Part shown: piece after piece, positions 33,275 through 43,703 of the stretch | Layout: every line of letters begins with the position of its first letter | Numbering within the stretch: the stretch's first letter is position 1 | Assembly: GCF_015704865.1 (NCBI RefSeq) | Contig: NZ_JADQTO010000001.1 | Span: forward strand, 372,001 to 436,000 | From: Actinoplanes aureus | Lineage (GTDB): Bacteria > Actinomycetota > Actinomycetes > Mycobacteriales > Micromonosporaceae | Length of the DNA: 64,000 nt | Reading direction: 5' to 3' | Program-made: the position numbers and the translations under genes | Notes under the pieces: generated by a model | Told to the model about the DNA's origin: nothing | The model's database searches: none | Seen by the model: the letters and a program-made list of their open reading frames with translations, nothing else

Positions 33275-34549
33275 TCAGACCGGGTCCGGTGCGCCGGTCA
33301 CCGACTTGCCGGCGGTCGCGACCCGATCGGGCTCCGGCTCGTGCCGGTCCGCGACGCCGGTGTGCCCGAACAACCGCAGGAGGGGGCCGGCCATCGCCGT
33401 CGTGACCACGGCCATGACCACCATCATGGAATAGAGGTCCTGGTCGAGCAGGCCGAGTTGCAGGCCGACGGTCAGGATGATGAGCTCGGTGAGCCCGCGC
33501 GTGTTCATCAGCGTGGCGAGCATCCCCGACTGCCGCGGCGGCAGCCGGTGGAGCCGAGCCGCCACGTACGCGCCGCCGAACTTGCCGGACACCGCGACGA
33601 GCATGATGAGCGCCAACTCCACCAGACCCGCGGCGCCGATGCCGGACAGGTCCACCCGGAAACCGGCGACCACGAAGAAGACCGGCAGCAGTAGCGTCCC
33701 GTTGAACCGTTCGACGGTGCCCAGGATCTCACCGCGCAGGCGCTCGGTGCCGTCCCGGGGGATCAGCACGCCGAACAGGAACGCCCCGAACAGGAAGTGC
33801 AGACCCATCCATTCGGTGGCCGCGCCCGACAACAGCACACCGATGAAGACGGCGGTGAGGCGACCGGGTGTCAGCTTCGCAGCCGGGGCGAGCATCCGCC
33901 GCAGCAGCGGCCGCACCACGCCGAGCATGACCGCCAGATACGGCACCACCAGCAACAGCAGAAGTGAGTCCGATCCGCCGGCCCCGCCGATGGCGATGAC
34001 CGCGGCCAGCAGGGTCCAGGCCAGCACGTCGTCGATGGCCGCGCAGGCCAGGGCCAGCCCACCGAGCGTGGTCTGGGTCAGGCCACGGTCAGTGAGGATG
34101 CGGGCCAGCACCGGAAAGGCGGTCACCGACATGGCCGCACCGACGAAGAGGAGGAAGCCGAGCCTGTGGTCGGTGGGGTGCCGGCTCCAGAGGAAGGTGG
34201 CCAGCGCGATGCCCAGGCCCAGCGGCAGGACGATCGAGCTCACCGACACGGTGACGGCGATGGCGCCCTGCCTGCGTAGAACACGACGGTTCAGCTCGAG
34301 ACCGACCATGAACATGAACATGGCGACGCCGATGTTGGCGAGGGCGGCCAGGGACGGCCGGATCTCCGTCGGGAACAGGGTCGTGGACAGGTCACTGCCG
34401 AGCAGGGTCGGACCGGCGAGGATACCGGCGATCACCTCGCCGATGACCGGAGGTTGCCCGAGCTTGGCGGCCAGGGCGCCGAAGGCCCGGCTCAATAGAA
34501 GAATCAGGGCAAGATCGAGAAGGAGAAATGTGACTTGATGAGTCGACAC
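33275..34549 (-). CDS. Kef-type cation/proton antiporter (CPA2)
   Basis: A 424-residue membrane protein with about 12-13 hydrophobic segments. Features of the monovalent cation:proton antiporter-2 family are visible: QPPVIGEVIAGILAGPTLLG in the first third, and AIDDVLAW with the ion-binding aspartates. It lacks a cytosolic RCK domain. Such antiporters are recurrent in natural-product clusters, where they may give resistance or balance ions during export. A second, distinct member is at 52365-53705. It is the last gene of the minus-strand block from 41651. Confidence 0.9.
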   Translation of the reverse strand: MSTHQVTFLLLDLALILLLSRAFGALAAKLGQPPVIGEVIAGILAGPTLLGSDLSTTLFPTEIRPSLAALANIGVAMFMFMVGLELNRRVLRRQGAIAVTVSVSSIVLPLGLGIALATFLWSRHPTDHRLGFLLFVGAAMSVTAFPVLARILTDRGLTQTTLGGLALACAAIDDVLAWTLLAAVIAIGGAGGSDSLLLLLVVPYLAVMLGVVRPLLRRMLAPAAKLTPGRLTAVFIGVLLSGAATEWMGLHFLFGAFLFGVLIPRDGTERLRGEILGTVERFNGTLLLPVFFVVAGFRVDLSGIGAAGLVELALIMLVAVSGKFGGAYVAARLHRLPPRQSGMLATLMNTRGLTELIILTVGLQLGLLDQDLYSMMVVMAVVTTAMAGPLLRLFGHTGVADRHEPEPDRVATAGKSVTGAPDPV

Positions 34550-34713
34550 CGGGAACCTCGCACTGATCGAGACATTTCGAGCAGGAATGATTCACGGATT
34601 CCCCGTTTATGGAAACCGCGCGCGGCAGGCGCATGGGTTATGACGCCCCGCTGGCAACCGCCGATGCAACGATGCGCGATCATCACGCAAACGTTAGTCG
34701 ATTTTAGCTGATT

Positions 34714-36324
34714 TTATTGATTTCCGTCAATCTTTATCGCGAGCCTACGGCGCGCCTCGCCCGCTACGTCCAGGACCGCGTCCGCACCGGACTCCGCCAG
34801 CCGGGACAATACGTATTCATAGGCCATGAGCACGCGCTCGGCCTCCGTCGGGTCAAACAATTCCGACCGATATTGGATCTCCACGTCGACGCGGTCCGGA
34901 GAATCCAGGAAATACACCTGCAGGTCGTAGAGCATCGGTCGTGACACCGGCTCGCTCCGCGGCACGTCCCGCCGCGAGGGGAAATCGGTCTGATCCCCGC
35001 CGTTCAGGATGACGCCGGTGAGGGGGTATTTCCCTTCGACATCCGCACCGGTTCCCCGCGCTATCCGGTCGAACCCGAGTTTGCGGTGTTCCATCACCTG
35101 CGGCAGGTCCGTGGAGAGTGTGTCGATCAGCTCGCGCAACGACTCCCCGGCCCTGGCACGGTGCCGCAGCGGTACGCAGTCGATCATCATTCCGATGGTG
35201 TTCTCGAAGACCCACGTGCGCTCGTCCACCGGCATGCAGACCACCGCGTCCGACGTGTCGCACAGGGCGTGCACGAGAACGAGCAGGCCGGCCAGTCGCA
35301 GGGTGGATATCGGCACCCGGGACTCCTTGGCGCGCAGCACCAGGGAAGCCATCGAATCCTCCGGCACCGTCCGGCCGGTGACCCAGGTGGGCGGATCATC
35401 GCCGGCGTGCCGCCTGGCCAGATGGCAACGGCCCTCGAAGCCGCTCAGATAACCGCGCCACCACCGCTCCGCCGCCCCACCGGCCGGCTCATCCGGTTCC
35501 ATCGCGAACTGGTGGTACGAGGCGGGCGACCTGGGAAGACCATCCGGATTGCGGCACGCCGCCCGGATCTCCCGTTCGAAAATCGTCGCGGAGGCACCAT
35601 CGAAGATGAGGTGGTGGGCGGTGAACACCAGCCGGCACGGCCGCCGCCCGTCCGGGCCCGCGCCCCGCACCAGGACGGCGCGGAACAGCGGATGGTCGCC
35701 GACCACCAGGCCGCGGGCGTGCTCGCGCATGTGCGTCTGCGCCACCACCTGCGCCAGCTGCTCACCCCGCGCGTCGGTCTCCATCACCCGCAGCAGTCCC
35801 GGGCCGTCGCCGCCACTGAGCAGGGATGCGACCTGGTCGGTGGTCAGAAGGTGCGGTGTCAGGTCGTCGCCGGTGACGGTCAGGCCCATCCGCAGGGCGT
35901 CATGCCGCCGCACCATCGTGATCAGCGCAGCCCGCACGCCCGCGGCGTCCGTACCGTCCGGCAGTTCGATCGGGAAACACACCACGGCGCGGTCGAGGGC
36001 GTCGCCCCGGTATGTCCAGCCGTACCACCGCTGGGAACGGGCCAGCCGGGCTTCTCCGGTCACCGCGGTCGCGTCCGGCTCCGCGCGCAGCTCGTTCGCC
36101 TGCATGATCCTCGTGGCGAGGGCACCCGGGGTACGGCCGCGCAGCACGTCGGCGATGCTCACCGCCCGGCCGGAGCGGGCCGACAGCCGCATGGCGAGCT
36201 TGGCCGCCGACAGTGACGTGCCGCCCAGGGCGAAGAAGTCATCGTGGGGGGCGGCCGCGACGCCGAGAACGCGGCCGAACTCCTCCTCGACCCACGTGCT
36301 CGGCGCCTCAGCAGACATCGCCAC
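34714..36324 (-). CDS. NRPS didomain protein, T-C
   Basis: A 536-residue protein. An N-terminal carrier domain (about 8-75) has LGGTSL with the attachment serine, and a condensation domain (about 90-520) has an intact HHLIFDG. There is no adenylation domain, so the carrier must be loaded by an A domain on another protein, for instance a free-standing one. It follows the DXS gene in the same direction. ATG 36324 is used, with ATG 36318 as an alternative. Such split modules often work through docking contacts, but no docking helix is obvious. Confidence 0.88.
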   Translation of the reverse strand: MAMSAEAPSTWVEEEFGRVLGVAAAPHDDFFALGGTSLSAAKLAMRLSARSGRAVSIADVLRGRTPGALATRIMQANELRAEPDATAVTGEARLARSQRWYGWTYRGDALDRAVVCFPIELPDGTDAAGVRAALITMVRRHDALRMGLTVTGDDLTPHLLTTDQVASLLSGGDGPGLLRVMETDARGEQLAQVVAQTHMREHARGLVVGDHPLFRAVLVRGAGPDGRRPCRLVFTAHHLIFDGASATIFEREIRAACRNPDGLPRSPASYHQFAMEPDEPAGGAAERWWRGYLSGFEGRCHLARRHAGDDPPTWVTGRTVPEDSMASLVLRAKESRVPISTLRLAGLLVLVHALCDTSDAVVCMPVDERTWVFENTIGMMIDCVPLRHRARAGESLRELIDTLSTDLPQVMEHRKLGFDRIARGTGADVEGKYPLTGVILNGGDQTDFPSRRDVPRSEPVSRPMLYDLQVYFLDSPDRVDVEIQYRSELFDPTEAERVLMAYEYVLSRLAESGADAVLDVAGEARRRLAIKIDGNQ

Positions 36325-36487
36325 GGCTCTCTTCGTGCTGCGGCCCCCGGCGCCGCTCGGCGGGATGGCTGTGGGCGGTCAGTACGACCGGTATCACCGG
36401 CTCGCCGGAGCACCCGGCGAGGCGCCCCGGCCTCGGGCCCATCGGTACGGCACACACCATCAGCATCCCCTTTGTCTCCGCCCGGAC

Positions 36488-38380
36488 TTACCCGGACATA
36501 GCAACGGTGGCGTCAGTCCGGTCGAGAGTGGTCAGCGTCGCCTCGACCTGGTCAGTGATGTCCCTCGCGGTCAGCCCACAGTGCTGGAGCACCTGGCCGC
36601 GGCTGGCGTGGTCGAGGAAGGCCACGGGCGTGCCGAAGCTGCGCACCGGCCGCCAGACGTTCGCGTCGGCGAGCGCCTGGCCGACCGCGGCGCCGACCCC
36701 GCCGGCACGCACGCCGTCCTCCACCGTGACGACCAGGCGGTGTCCGGCGGCAAGCCCGGGCAGGGCCGGATCGAGAGGCTTCACCCAGCGCGGGTCGACG
36801 ACGGTGGTCGGGTGACCGCCGGCGGTCAGCTGGTCGGCCACCGCGCAGCAGACCTCGGCCATCCCGCCGACCGACACGATCAGCACTTCGGCCTGCTCGG
36901 CCGGGTCGGGCCGCCGGAGCAGGTCCATGTCGCCCACGCGGTCGACGGCCGGGATCGGCGCACCGGCGTCGCCCTTCGGATAGCGGACCACCGTCGGCGC
37001 GTCCGACACCGCCACCGCCTCACGGAGCTGAGCTCGCAGCTGCGCGGCATCCCGGGGAGCGGCCATCCGCAGTCCCGGCACGACCTGCAACACGGCCAGG
37101 TCCCACACACCGTTGTGGGACGCGCCGTCCTCGCCGGTGACGCCGCTGCGGTCGAGCGCGAACGTCACCCCGCAGCGGTGCAGCGCCACGTCCATCAGCA
37201 GCTGGTCGAAGGCCCGGGTGAGAAACGTGCCGTACACAGCGACGACCGGGTGCAGGCCGGCGGTGGCCAGGCCGGCCGCCGAGGCGACAGCGTGCTGCTC
37301 GGCGATGCCGACGTCGAAGAACCGGTCCGGGAAGAGCTCGGCGAACGGTTCCAGGCCGGTCGACCGCCGCATGGCCGCCGTGATGGCCACGATGTCGGGT
37401 CGCTCAGCACCGAGCGCGACCATCTCGCCGGCGAAGGCGTTGGTCCAGTTCCCCGCACCGGGCGGCGCTGCGTTCGTCGCTTTGACCTGGTGATACCGCT
37501 CGTCGGACTGCTCGGCCTCGGGATATCCGTGGCCCTTTTCCGTGATGCAGTGCACGATCACGGGTCCCGGGAAACCCTTCGCCCGCTCGAACGCGGCCTC
37601 CAGGTCCGCCTCGTTGTGCCCGTCGATCGGCCCGATGTACTTGAGGCCCAGATCCTCGAACATCCCCTGTGGGACCAGGACGTCCTTGAGCCCCTTCTTG
37701 GCGCCGTGCGCGACGGCCATCACCTGCCGGCCGAACAGCGGCGTGTTCTCCAGCACCGACCGGCCCCACTGCAGGACCTTCTCGTAGTCCGGTGCGGTAC
37801 GCACCCGGGCCAGGTAGTCGGCCAGGCCACCGATGGTCGGCTGGTAGGACCGGCCGTTGTCGTTGACCACGATGACCAGCGGCCGGTCCTTGGCGGCGGC
37901 GATGTTGTTCAGCGCCTCCCACACCATGCCGCCGGTAAGCCCGCCGTCGCCGATGACCGCGACCACGTGGCCGTCCACACCGGTCAGATCCCGGGCGTTG
38001 GCCAGGCCGTCGGCCCAGCAGAGAGCGGTGGAGGCGTGCTGGTTCTCGACGATGTCGTGCGGTGACTCGGCACGCGCCGGGTAACCGGAGAGCCCGCCCT
38101 TGCGGCGCAGCATGGAGAAGTCCTGACGCCCCGTGAGCAGCTTGTGCACGTACGCCTGGTGGCCGACGTCGAAGACGATCCGGTCGCGGGGCGACTCGAA
38201 CACCCGGTGCAGGGCGATGGTCAGCTCGACGACACCCAGATTGGAGCCGAGGTGCCCGCCGGCGGCGGACACGCCCACGATGAGGTGCTCCCGGATCTCG
38301 GCGGCCAGGGTCTCCAGCTGCGCGGGGCTGAGCCCGTCCAGGTCTCGCGGTTCACGAATCGTTGACAGAACGGTCGCCAT
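36488..38380 (-). CDS. dxs: 1-deoxy-D-xylulose-5-phosphate synthase within the NRPS cluster
   Basis: A complete 630-residue thiamine-diphosphate enzyme that joins pyruvate and glyceraldehyde 3-phosphate, the first step of the MEP isoprenoid pathway. Catalytic features are kept: H43, H74, GDGGLTGG (145-152) for ThDP, E361 in GIAEQHA, R411 and H422. Differences from usual actinobacterial DXS include AMRRSTGL at 336-343 and VYGTFL at 382-387. ATG 38380 follows GGGAG; the longer frame to 38554 is not supported. It sits between two synthetase genes, and no prenyltransferase or other MEP gene is present in the window, so it could be a self-resistant target copy or a precursor supplier. Confidence 0.92.
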   Translation of the reverse strand: MATVLSTIREPRDLDGLSPAQLETLAAEIREHLIVGVSAAGGHLGSNLGVVELTIALHRVFESPRDRIVFDVGHQAYVHKLLTGRQDFSMLRRKGGLSGYPARAESPHDIVENQHASTALCWADGLANARDLTGVDGHVVAVIGDGGLTGGMVWEALNNIAAAKDRPLVIVVNDNGRSYQPTIGGLADYLARVRTAPDYEKVLQWGRSVLENTPLFGRQVMAVAHGAKKGLKDVLVPQGMFEDLGLKYIGPIDGHNEADLEAAFERAKGFPGPVIVHCITEKGHGYPEAEQSDERYHQVKATNAAPPGAGNWTNAFAGEMVALGAERPDIVAITAAMRRSTGLEPFAELFPDRFFDVGIAEQHAVASAAGLATAGLHPVVAVYGTFLTRAFDQLLMDVALHRCGVTFALDRSGVTGEDGASHNGVWDLAVLQVVPGLRMAAPRDAAQLRAQLREAVAVSDAPTVVRYPKGDAGAPIPAVDRVGDMDLLRRPDPAEQAEVLIVSVGGMAEVCCAVADQLTAGGHPTTVVDPRWVKPLDPALPGLAAGHRLVVTVEDGVRAGGVGAAVGQALADANVWRPVRSFGTPVAFLDHASRGQVLQHCGLTARDITDQVEATLTTLDRTDATVAMSG

Positions 38381-38510
38381 GACTCTCCCTTGTTCAGCGC
38401 TGAACGTCCACGTCACCAGTGCCGGTGGTGGCGGAGGCTTCCCGGCACACGCGTCGCCGGGAAGCCTACCGCCGGGAAATTCAGGACGTTCCTTGTGCCG
38501 CGCCTGCCGC

Positions 38511-40985
38511 TCATCTCGACGACACCTTGTCCACGCGGTTGTCTGAAGCCTCATTCACCAACCGGCTGAAGGCGTGCAGCACCGGATTCTGCACAAGATC
38601 GAGAATGGCGAGCCGGGTGCCGTAGGCACGATTGATCCGAGCGACGACGCGCATCGCACTCAATGAGTCGCCGCCCAGTGCGAAGAAGTGACTCCCGCCG
38701 TCGATGGCCGGAACTCCCAGCACCTCCTGCCACAATTCACCGACCCGGTCGTTCGACGGCTGCGCCGAATCGGTACGGGCCTGGGCCCGATCGGCGAGCC
38801 GGCGTCCCACCAGCTCGCTCAGCGTCAACCGGTCGAGCTTGCCGCTGGTCGACCGGGGCAGGCTCGCGATGCCGAAATAGAGCTGCGGCCGGAAGTAGTG
38901 CGGCAGCGTCTCTCCGACTTCGGTACGGATCGCGGCTTCGAGCTCCTCGTCCAGGTCCTCACCGGGCCGGGCCGCGGCCGGCACCACGAACGCGGCCAGA
39001 CCGGCCACGCCGCTGTGGCGGTAACCGACCACCGCACAGTCGCGCACGCCCTCCACCGCCCGAATGGCGACCTCCACCTCGCCGGGCTCGATCCGTACTC
39101 CGCGCACCTTGATCTGATCGTCGATGCGACCGTGCACGTACAGCCGGCCGTCCGGGCCCCATGACGCTAGGTCGCCGGTGCGGTAGACCCGCCCGTCCTC
39201 CAGGCCCGGGATGCCCGGCAGGAAGACCTCGGCGGTGCGCTCGGGCTGGTGTAGATATCCGATCCCGACGCCGGCCCCGCCGAGCACCAGCTCACCGACC
39301 GTGCCGACCGGGCACGGCCTCCGCCAGTGGTCCAAGACCCAGGCCCGGACGTTGGGCAGCGGCCGGCCGACGGAGACCGGGGAACCCGCGACCATCTCCC
39401 ACACGGTGGCGTAGACGGTCGTCTCCGTGGGCCCGTAGCCGTTGAGGGCTCGCTCGGCGAGCTCGCACAGGATGTCGCGCAGGTCGCCGGTGACCGCCTC
39501 GCCACCGGCCAGCGCCACCGGTATCCGGTACGGCCGTACGTGCTCCGCCAGCAACGACCACAGGCTCGGAGTGGCCTGGGCGACGGTGATCCGGTGCCGC
39601 CTGATCAGCTCACCGAGCAGTGCCGGATCGCGGACCGTCTCGTCGTCCGCGATCACGCACACGGCACCCACCGTGAGCGGGAGCACGAACTCGGCCATGG
39701 AGATGTCGAACGTCGGTGCGGCCACGCCCAGCATGCGGTCGCCCGGGCCCAGCTGAAAGATCTGTGCCGTCGCATCGAGCAGGTTACGCAGAGCCGCGTG
39801 CCCCACCATCACGCCCTTCGGGCGCCCGGTCGAGCCGGACGTGAAGAGTACGTACGCCGCGTCCCCCGCACCGTCCACCACCGCCGGGCCGGCCGGTCCG
39901 GCGGAGACCGGCAGCTCGATCACCGGCCGGTCCCCCAGCCCGTCGAGCTGGCGAGTCCGGCCGGACACCAGGACGCAGCGGACGTCCGCGTCGTCCAGGA
40001 CCAGCTCCACCCGGGCGGCCGGCCAGTCGTTGTTGAGGGGCACGTACACGCAGCCGGCGAGCCAGATACCGACGATCGCCGGGACCCAGTACATGTCACG
40101 GTCGAGGCGGACGGCCACCTGAGCGTCGCGGATGCCGAGCTCGCCCAGCTGCCGGGCGATCTCCCCGGCCTGAGCCATCACCTCGGCGTAGGTCAGCGAG
40201 CCGGACGCACCGACGACCGCCGTGGCCGTGGGCATGGACGCCGACACGGCGGCGATCCGCTCGAGCGTGGTGCCGGCCGGCAGCCGGCGTACCGGCCCCT
40301 GCCACCGACCCGCGATGCTCGCGACCTCATCGGCCGTCAGGAACGGCAGATTTTCCAGAGCGGTGTCCGGACGCGTCAGCGCGGCGTCCAGCAGCGTCAC
40401 CAGTCTGTCCGCCAGTTCCTCGAGATCCCGGGCGCCGTATCGGGAGGACGGCGCGCGCAGGACCAGTTCGAGCGTCGCGCCGCTTCGCCGCCACCGCAGG
40501 CTCAGCTCCGGCGACGCGCCCGGCACATCGCCGTCGCCCTCGTCGCCGGCGCCGTACGCGAAGACGATCTGCGCGGACGGCTGGTATCCCCCACCGGGAC
40601 GCAACGAGCTCACCAGGCCGGCGAAGGTGACTTCCCCCTCGAGGGAGACCCGGAACGGCCGGACGCCTCGATACGGACCGGCGGCGCGGTCGGCGACGCC
40701 GACGGTCAGCACCGGCTGGTTCGCCCAGAACGCCACGGTGGCCACACTCCCGGCGAGCAGGACCTCGGCCGGCAGGTATGCGGTCGTTTCGCAGAAGGCG
40801 TCGACCCGGGCGGTGAGCCGCTCGTCGAGGAGGCGGCGCACGGAACTCGGGGCATCGCCTTCCGCGGACGGGTCGCCGCCCCGTACGGGCAGGGCCACGG
40901 CGGAGTGCACGTCGTCCGTTGGCGTCCCCGTATTCGCCTCGGCCGACAATGTCGTCCGGTCCGGACGCCCGTCCTCACTTTCCAC
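38511..40985 (-). CDS. non-ribosomal peptide synthetase, (partial C)-A-T
   Basis: An 824-residue protein. Residues about 50-220 look like the C-terminal half of a condensation domain, but no HHxxxDG motif exists, so it should not catalyse condensation. The A domain (about 230-740) has [17 protein letters not shown] and STSGK. The carrier (about 755-820) has LGGDSL. The specificity residues read by eye are DIAQLGGVYK, which matches no code I know. GTG 40985 with AAAGGAG five bases upstream is preferred to ATG 41009. It follows the flavin reductase gene and precedes DXS. Confidence 0.9.
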   Translation of the reverse strand: MESEDGRPDRTTLSAEANTGTPTDDVHSAVALPVRGGDPSAEGDAPSSVRRLLDERLTARVDAFCETTAYLPAEVLLAGSVATVAFWANQPVLTVGVADRAAGPYRGVRPFRVSLEGEVTFAGLVSSLRPGGGYQPSAQIVFAYGAGDEGDGDVPGASPELSLRWRRSGATLELVLRAPSSRYGARDLEELADRLVTLLDAALTRPDTALENLPFLTADEVASIAGRWQGPVRRLPAGTTLERIAAVSASMPTATAVVGASGSLTYAEVMAQAGEIARQLGELGIRDAQVAVRLDRDMYWVPAIVGIWLAGCVYVPLNNDWPAARVELVLDDADVRCVLVSGRTRQLDGLGDRPVIELPVSAGPAGPAVVDGAGDAAYVLFTSGSTGRPKGVMVGHAALRNLLDATAQIFQLGPGDRMLGVAAPTFDISMAEFVLPLTVGAVCVIADDETVRDPALLGELIRRHRITVAQATPSLWSLLAEHVRPYRIPVALAGGEAVTGDLRDILCELAERALNGYGPTETTVYATVWEMVAGSPVSVGRPLPNVRAWVLDHWRRPCPVGTVGELVLGGAGVGIGYLHQPERTAEVFLPGIPGLEDGRVYRTGDLASWGPDGRLYVHGRIDDQIKVRGVRIEPGEVEVAIRAVEGVRDCAVVGYRHSGVAGLAAFVVPAAARPGEDLDEELEAAIRTEVGETLPHYFRPQLYFGIASLPRSTSGKLDRLTLSELVGRRLADRAQARTDSAQPSNDRVGELWQEVLGVPAIDGGSHFFALGGDSLSAMRVVARINRAYGTRLAILDLVQNPVLHAFSRLVNEASDNRVDKVSSR

Positions 40986-41054
40986 CCCGGCTCCTTTCAA
41001 GCTGGCCATCCCGTGCTCCGGCCCCGAACCAAAATATCAATATCATTAGGCGTG

Positions 41055-41651
41055 TCAATGCCTGAATTCTTTTGTGTCGAGCCGGGTTCCATTTTTCGAC
41101 AAGTCCGCGAAGGAATCGCGACCGTCGCCCGCGCGCGGCGCCGGCACTTCGGCCGTACGGGCCACAGCGGTGTATTTCCCCATGTGGCGCAGCAGAGGCT
41201 CGCCGTCGTCGAGATAGTCACCCGCGAACGGTTCCACCAAAACGATTTCATGATCACCGGCCGGTGTCCTATCCACAATGCGGCACACCAGCCAGGCGAG
41301 TACGTCGTGCAGCAACGGCACCCCGTACGGTCCGGTGCGCCATCGGCGGGTGTCGGCGAAGCGGTCGATACCCGGGGTGGCGAAGTGCCTGGCCACATCC
41401 TCCTGCTCGTCCGACAACAGGTGCACGGCGACGTACCGTGCCCGTTTCATCCGGGCCCAGCTCGACGAGACGCGGGCGATACAGAACGAGACCAACGGCG
41501 GATGCAGCGAGACCGACGTCAATGACGTGACGGTGAAGCCGACCGGCAGTTCAGCGGCCGCCGTCACCACGGCGACGGCGGCGGCCTGCCGGCGGAACAG
41601 AGCCCGGAAATCTCGAGGATCCAGCGGCGGATCCGGCGTGACTGCGCTCAT
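41055..41651 (-). CDS. NAD(P)H:flavin reductase (HpaC-like)
   Basis: A 198-residue flavin reductase-like protein. It binds FMN/FAD in a split-barrel fold; FTVTSLTSVSLHPPLVSFCI is the characteristic flavin-binding stretch. It supplies FADH2 or FMNH2 to two-component enzymes. Its likely clients are the flavin-dependent halogenase (46501-47892) and the LLM monooxygenase (27192-28508). ATG 41651 follows AGGAGG. It is divergent from the central tailoring operon, so one intergenic region probably controls both. Confidence 0.9.
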   Translation of the reverse strand: MSAVTPDPPLDPRDFRALFRRQAAAVAVVTAAAELPVGFTVTSLTSVSLHPPLVSFCIARVSSSWARMKRARYVAVHLLSDEQEDVARHFATPGIDRFADTRRWRTGPYGVPLLHDVLAWLVCRIVDRTPAGDHEIVLVEPFAGDYLDDGEPLLRHMGKYTAVARTAEVPAPRAGDGRDSFADLSKNGTRLDTKEFRH

Positions 41652-41886
41652 GAAGTCCTCCTATCGGCAGTGAGTACACCTTGTCCGACCATGGCCCGGC
41701 CACCATTAGTACGGCCCTGCCGGGAAACGGATAGCGATGATGCGAGATTCGGATTGATCGGGGTCTGGGTCTCTCATACGCTGGCCCTCGTCAACAATCC
41801 GAATTCACGGGTCCTGGCCGCCTGCCGCCACTGCGACGGCACTTCTTATTGCCGTCGAAGGCGGGGCTGAACCGAAGGAGCAAGGC
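41652..41886. promoter_or_regulatory. divergent control region of the tailoring operon
   Basis: 235 non-coding bases lie between the flavin reductase and the halogenase-like gene. The part at 41695-41860 is richer in A+T than its surroundings. TTGATC at 41754-41759 is a possible -35 box on the plus strand, but the spacing to CATACG (41775-41780) is only 15 bases, so no promoter is certain. Confidence 0.4.
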
Positions 41887-42624
41887 ATGTCTTTCAATTT
41901 CGATGAAGCCGCGCTTGCCAACCACATCAAGGAGTACGGGGAAGAGCAAGACATTCTCAGGAAGTCGCAGCAATTCCGCCGGGAAGGTTATGTCAAGCTT
42001 CGCGGCCTGGTCCCGGACAGCCTGTTCGCTCAGGTGACCGAGGAGGTCAAGTCGCTGCTCGACACCAACAGCCGGCGCATCGACATCGAGCTCAAGGAGA
42101 CCGGGAACTCTCCTCGGAAGATGCACACGGTGAGCGCCGATGTCATCGCCCGCGAGTCGGAGCTCATCCCGGCCGTCTACAACTCCCCGAGCCTGCGGAA
42201 CGTCCTCGGCCAGATCGCCCAGGCGGACGTGCACATCTGCCCGTGGGACGGCGAGAAGTTCGTCATCATCCGCCAGGACCAACCGGGAGACACGCACGGC
42301 TGGCACTGGGGCGACTTCAGCTTCACCGTCATCTGGATCATCGAGGCGCCGTCACCGGAAGTCGGCGGAATGCTCCAGTGCGTCCCTCACACCAATTGGG
42401 ACAAGCAGAACCCGCGGGTGCACGAATATTTGCAGGAACACCCCATCCGCACGTACGCCAACGCCACCGGGGATCTGTACTTCCTGCGGTCGGACACCAC
42501 TCTGCACCGCACCATTCCGCTGAAGAGTGCGGCTACCCGCATCATTCTCAACACGTGCTGGGCGAGTGAGTCCGACACCAAGAAGGACGCCACTCACGAG
42601 ACCATGCACGCAATGTTCGCCTAG
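41887..42624 (+). CDS. Fe(II)/2-oxoglutarate radical halogenase candidate, BesD/Hal family
   Basis: A 245-residue cupin-fold oxygenase. The metal site reads H140-W141-G142-D143, where ordinary hydroxylases have HxD/E; HxG leaves room for chloride, the mark of radical halogenases. The distal ligand is H207, 67 residues later, which equals the spacing H137 to H204 in BesD (numbers from memory). With the same offset of three, R77, E123, H137, D143 and N222 fall on BesD active-site positions, including the glutamate that binds the lysine side-chain amine. So chlorination of a free basic amino acid (lysine or ornithine) is predicted. Start ATG 41887 has GAAGGAG upstream. It is the first gene of the tailoring operon and precedes a BesC-like oxidase. 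Confidence 0.82.
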   Translation: MSFNFDEAALANHIKEYGEEQDILRKSQQFRREGYVKLRGLVPDSLFAQVTEEVKSLLDTNSRRIDIELKETGNSPRKMHTVSADVIARESELIPAVYNSPSLRNVLGQIAQADVHICPWDGEKFVIIRQDQPGDTHGWHWGDFSFTVIWIIEAPSPEVGGMLQCVPHTNWDKQNPRVHEYLQEHPIRTYANATGDLYFLRSDTTLHRTIPLKSAATRIILNTCWASESDTKKDATHETMHAMFA

Positions 42625-42653
42625 TGCAGGATCCGCAGCGGAAGGAAGCTTCG

Positions 42654-43703
42654 ATGAGCACCACTCGTGAAGTTCGCGGCGGCATCGACATCATCGGTGT
42701 ACTGGACAAGATGACGGTCTGCGGCGATACCGAGGCCCTCAATAACAGGGCAGCCGATCGGCAGTATCGGCAGAACCTCGTCGACGCCTCGCGGTTGTTG
42801 GCGGACCGCGCATTCTCGGACCACGAGGAAAGCGCGGTACGACAGGCGCACGCGGTCCTGGCGAAGCTCTACGACTGGTACTTCTCGCTGCCGTCCCTCG
42901 AGCAGGCCAACAGTTCGCTCGAAAGTATGCTCGATGACGTCCGGGAAGTTTTCGAGAATGCGATGATCGATGACCTCGTGACGCGGTCCGATCAGGACAG
43001 TCTGAGCACCGTACCGGATGATCCACAAGCATTCCTGCCCTGGTACCGCCAGTTCATCAGCCGGCACTCGGCGAGTGACCACCCGTTCTATCGCGATTTC
43101 CTGGAAAATCGGGCGACGATACCGGACGTGCGGTTCTACCTGGCTCAGGAAACCGTTCTCGACCCGAGGTTCGACGACATCCTGGCTCTGCTGATCCGGG
43201 GCACCACCGGACCGGAGAAGATGGAGCTGGTCAGCAATCTCTGGGACGAACTCGGCAACGGCACCGATGCCGACATCCATACCTCGGTCTTCTCCGAGAC
43301 GTTGGACGCGCTCGGTGTCACGCCCGCCTTCATCGCCGACAACATCATTCTGGAGGCGACGGTCTGCGGTAACCTGTCGGCCGCGCTGGCGCTGTCCAAG
43401 CGCCACTATTACCGCGCCATCGGGTATTTCGGCGTGACCGAGTACCTGACGCCACGCCGGTTCCGGTCGTTCGTCATCGGCGCCAAACGGCTCGGCATCG
43501 ACAAGTCGGCGTACCGGTACCACGACATGCACATCCAGGTCGACGCCCGGCACGGACCGTCGTGGTTCAAGAACATCGTGGCGCCCGCGGTCGCGCGCGA
43601 GCCCGGGTGCGCGTACGACGTCGCCCTCGGCACCCAGCTCCGGCTGGATACCTCGACGTCGTACCTGAACGCCCTCCAGAAGACCCTCGACGTTGACCGA
43701 TGA
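42654..43703 (+). CDS. haem-oxygenase-like diiron oxidase (BesC-like)
   Basis: A 349-residue non-haem iron enzyme. The C-terminal 220 residues carry the family signature: AQETVLDP with E166, SNLWDELGNG with E199, H209, and D297-A-R-H300 in the last core helix (with H290/H293 nearby). The N-terminal 120 residues are an extension beyond the usual 250-residue core. In beta-ethynylserine biosynthesis, BesC cleaves 4-chlorolysine to 4-chloroallylglycine; the adjacent BesD-like gene makes the same kind of reaction plausible here. Other members do N-oxygenation or decarboxylation, so this is inference. ATG 42654 follows GGAAGGAAG; it overlaps or abuts the next gene. Confidence 0.82.
   Translation: MSTTREVRGGIDIIGVLDKMTVCGDTEALNNRAADRQYRQNLVDASRLLADRAFSDHEESAVRQAHAVLAKLYDWYFSLPSLEQANSSLESMLDDVREVFENAMIDDLVTRSDQDSLSTVPDDPQAFLPWYRQFISRHSASDHPFYRDFLENRATIPDVRFYLAQETVLDPRFDDILALLIRGTTGPEKMELVSNLWDELGNGTDADIHTSVFSETLDALGVTPAFIADNIILEATVCGNLSAALALSKRHYYRAIGYFGVTEYLTPRRFRSFVIGAKRLGIDKSAYRYHDMHIQVDARHGPSWFKNIVAPAVAREPGCAYDVALGTQLRLDTSTSYLNALQKTLDVDR

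Noticed and set aside
36488..41009. A terpene or prenyltransferase gene to go with DXS
   Set aside because: No DDxxD-type or ABBA prenyltransferase sequence is seen; a gene outside the window cannot be excluded.
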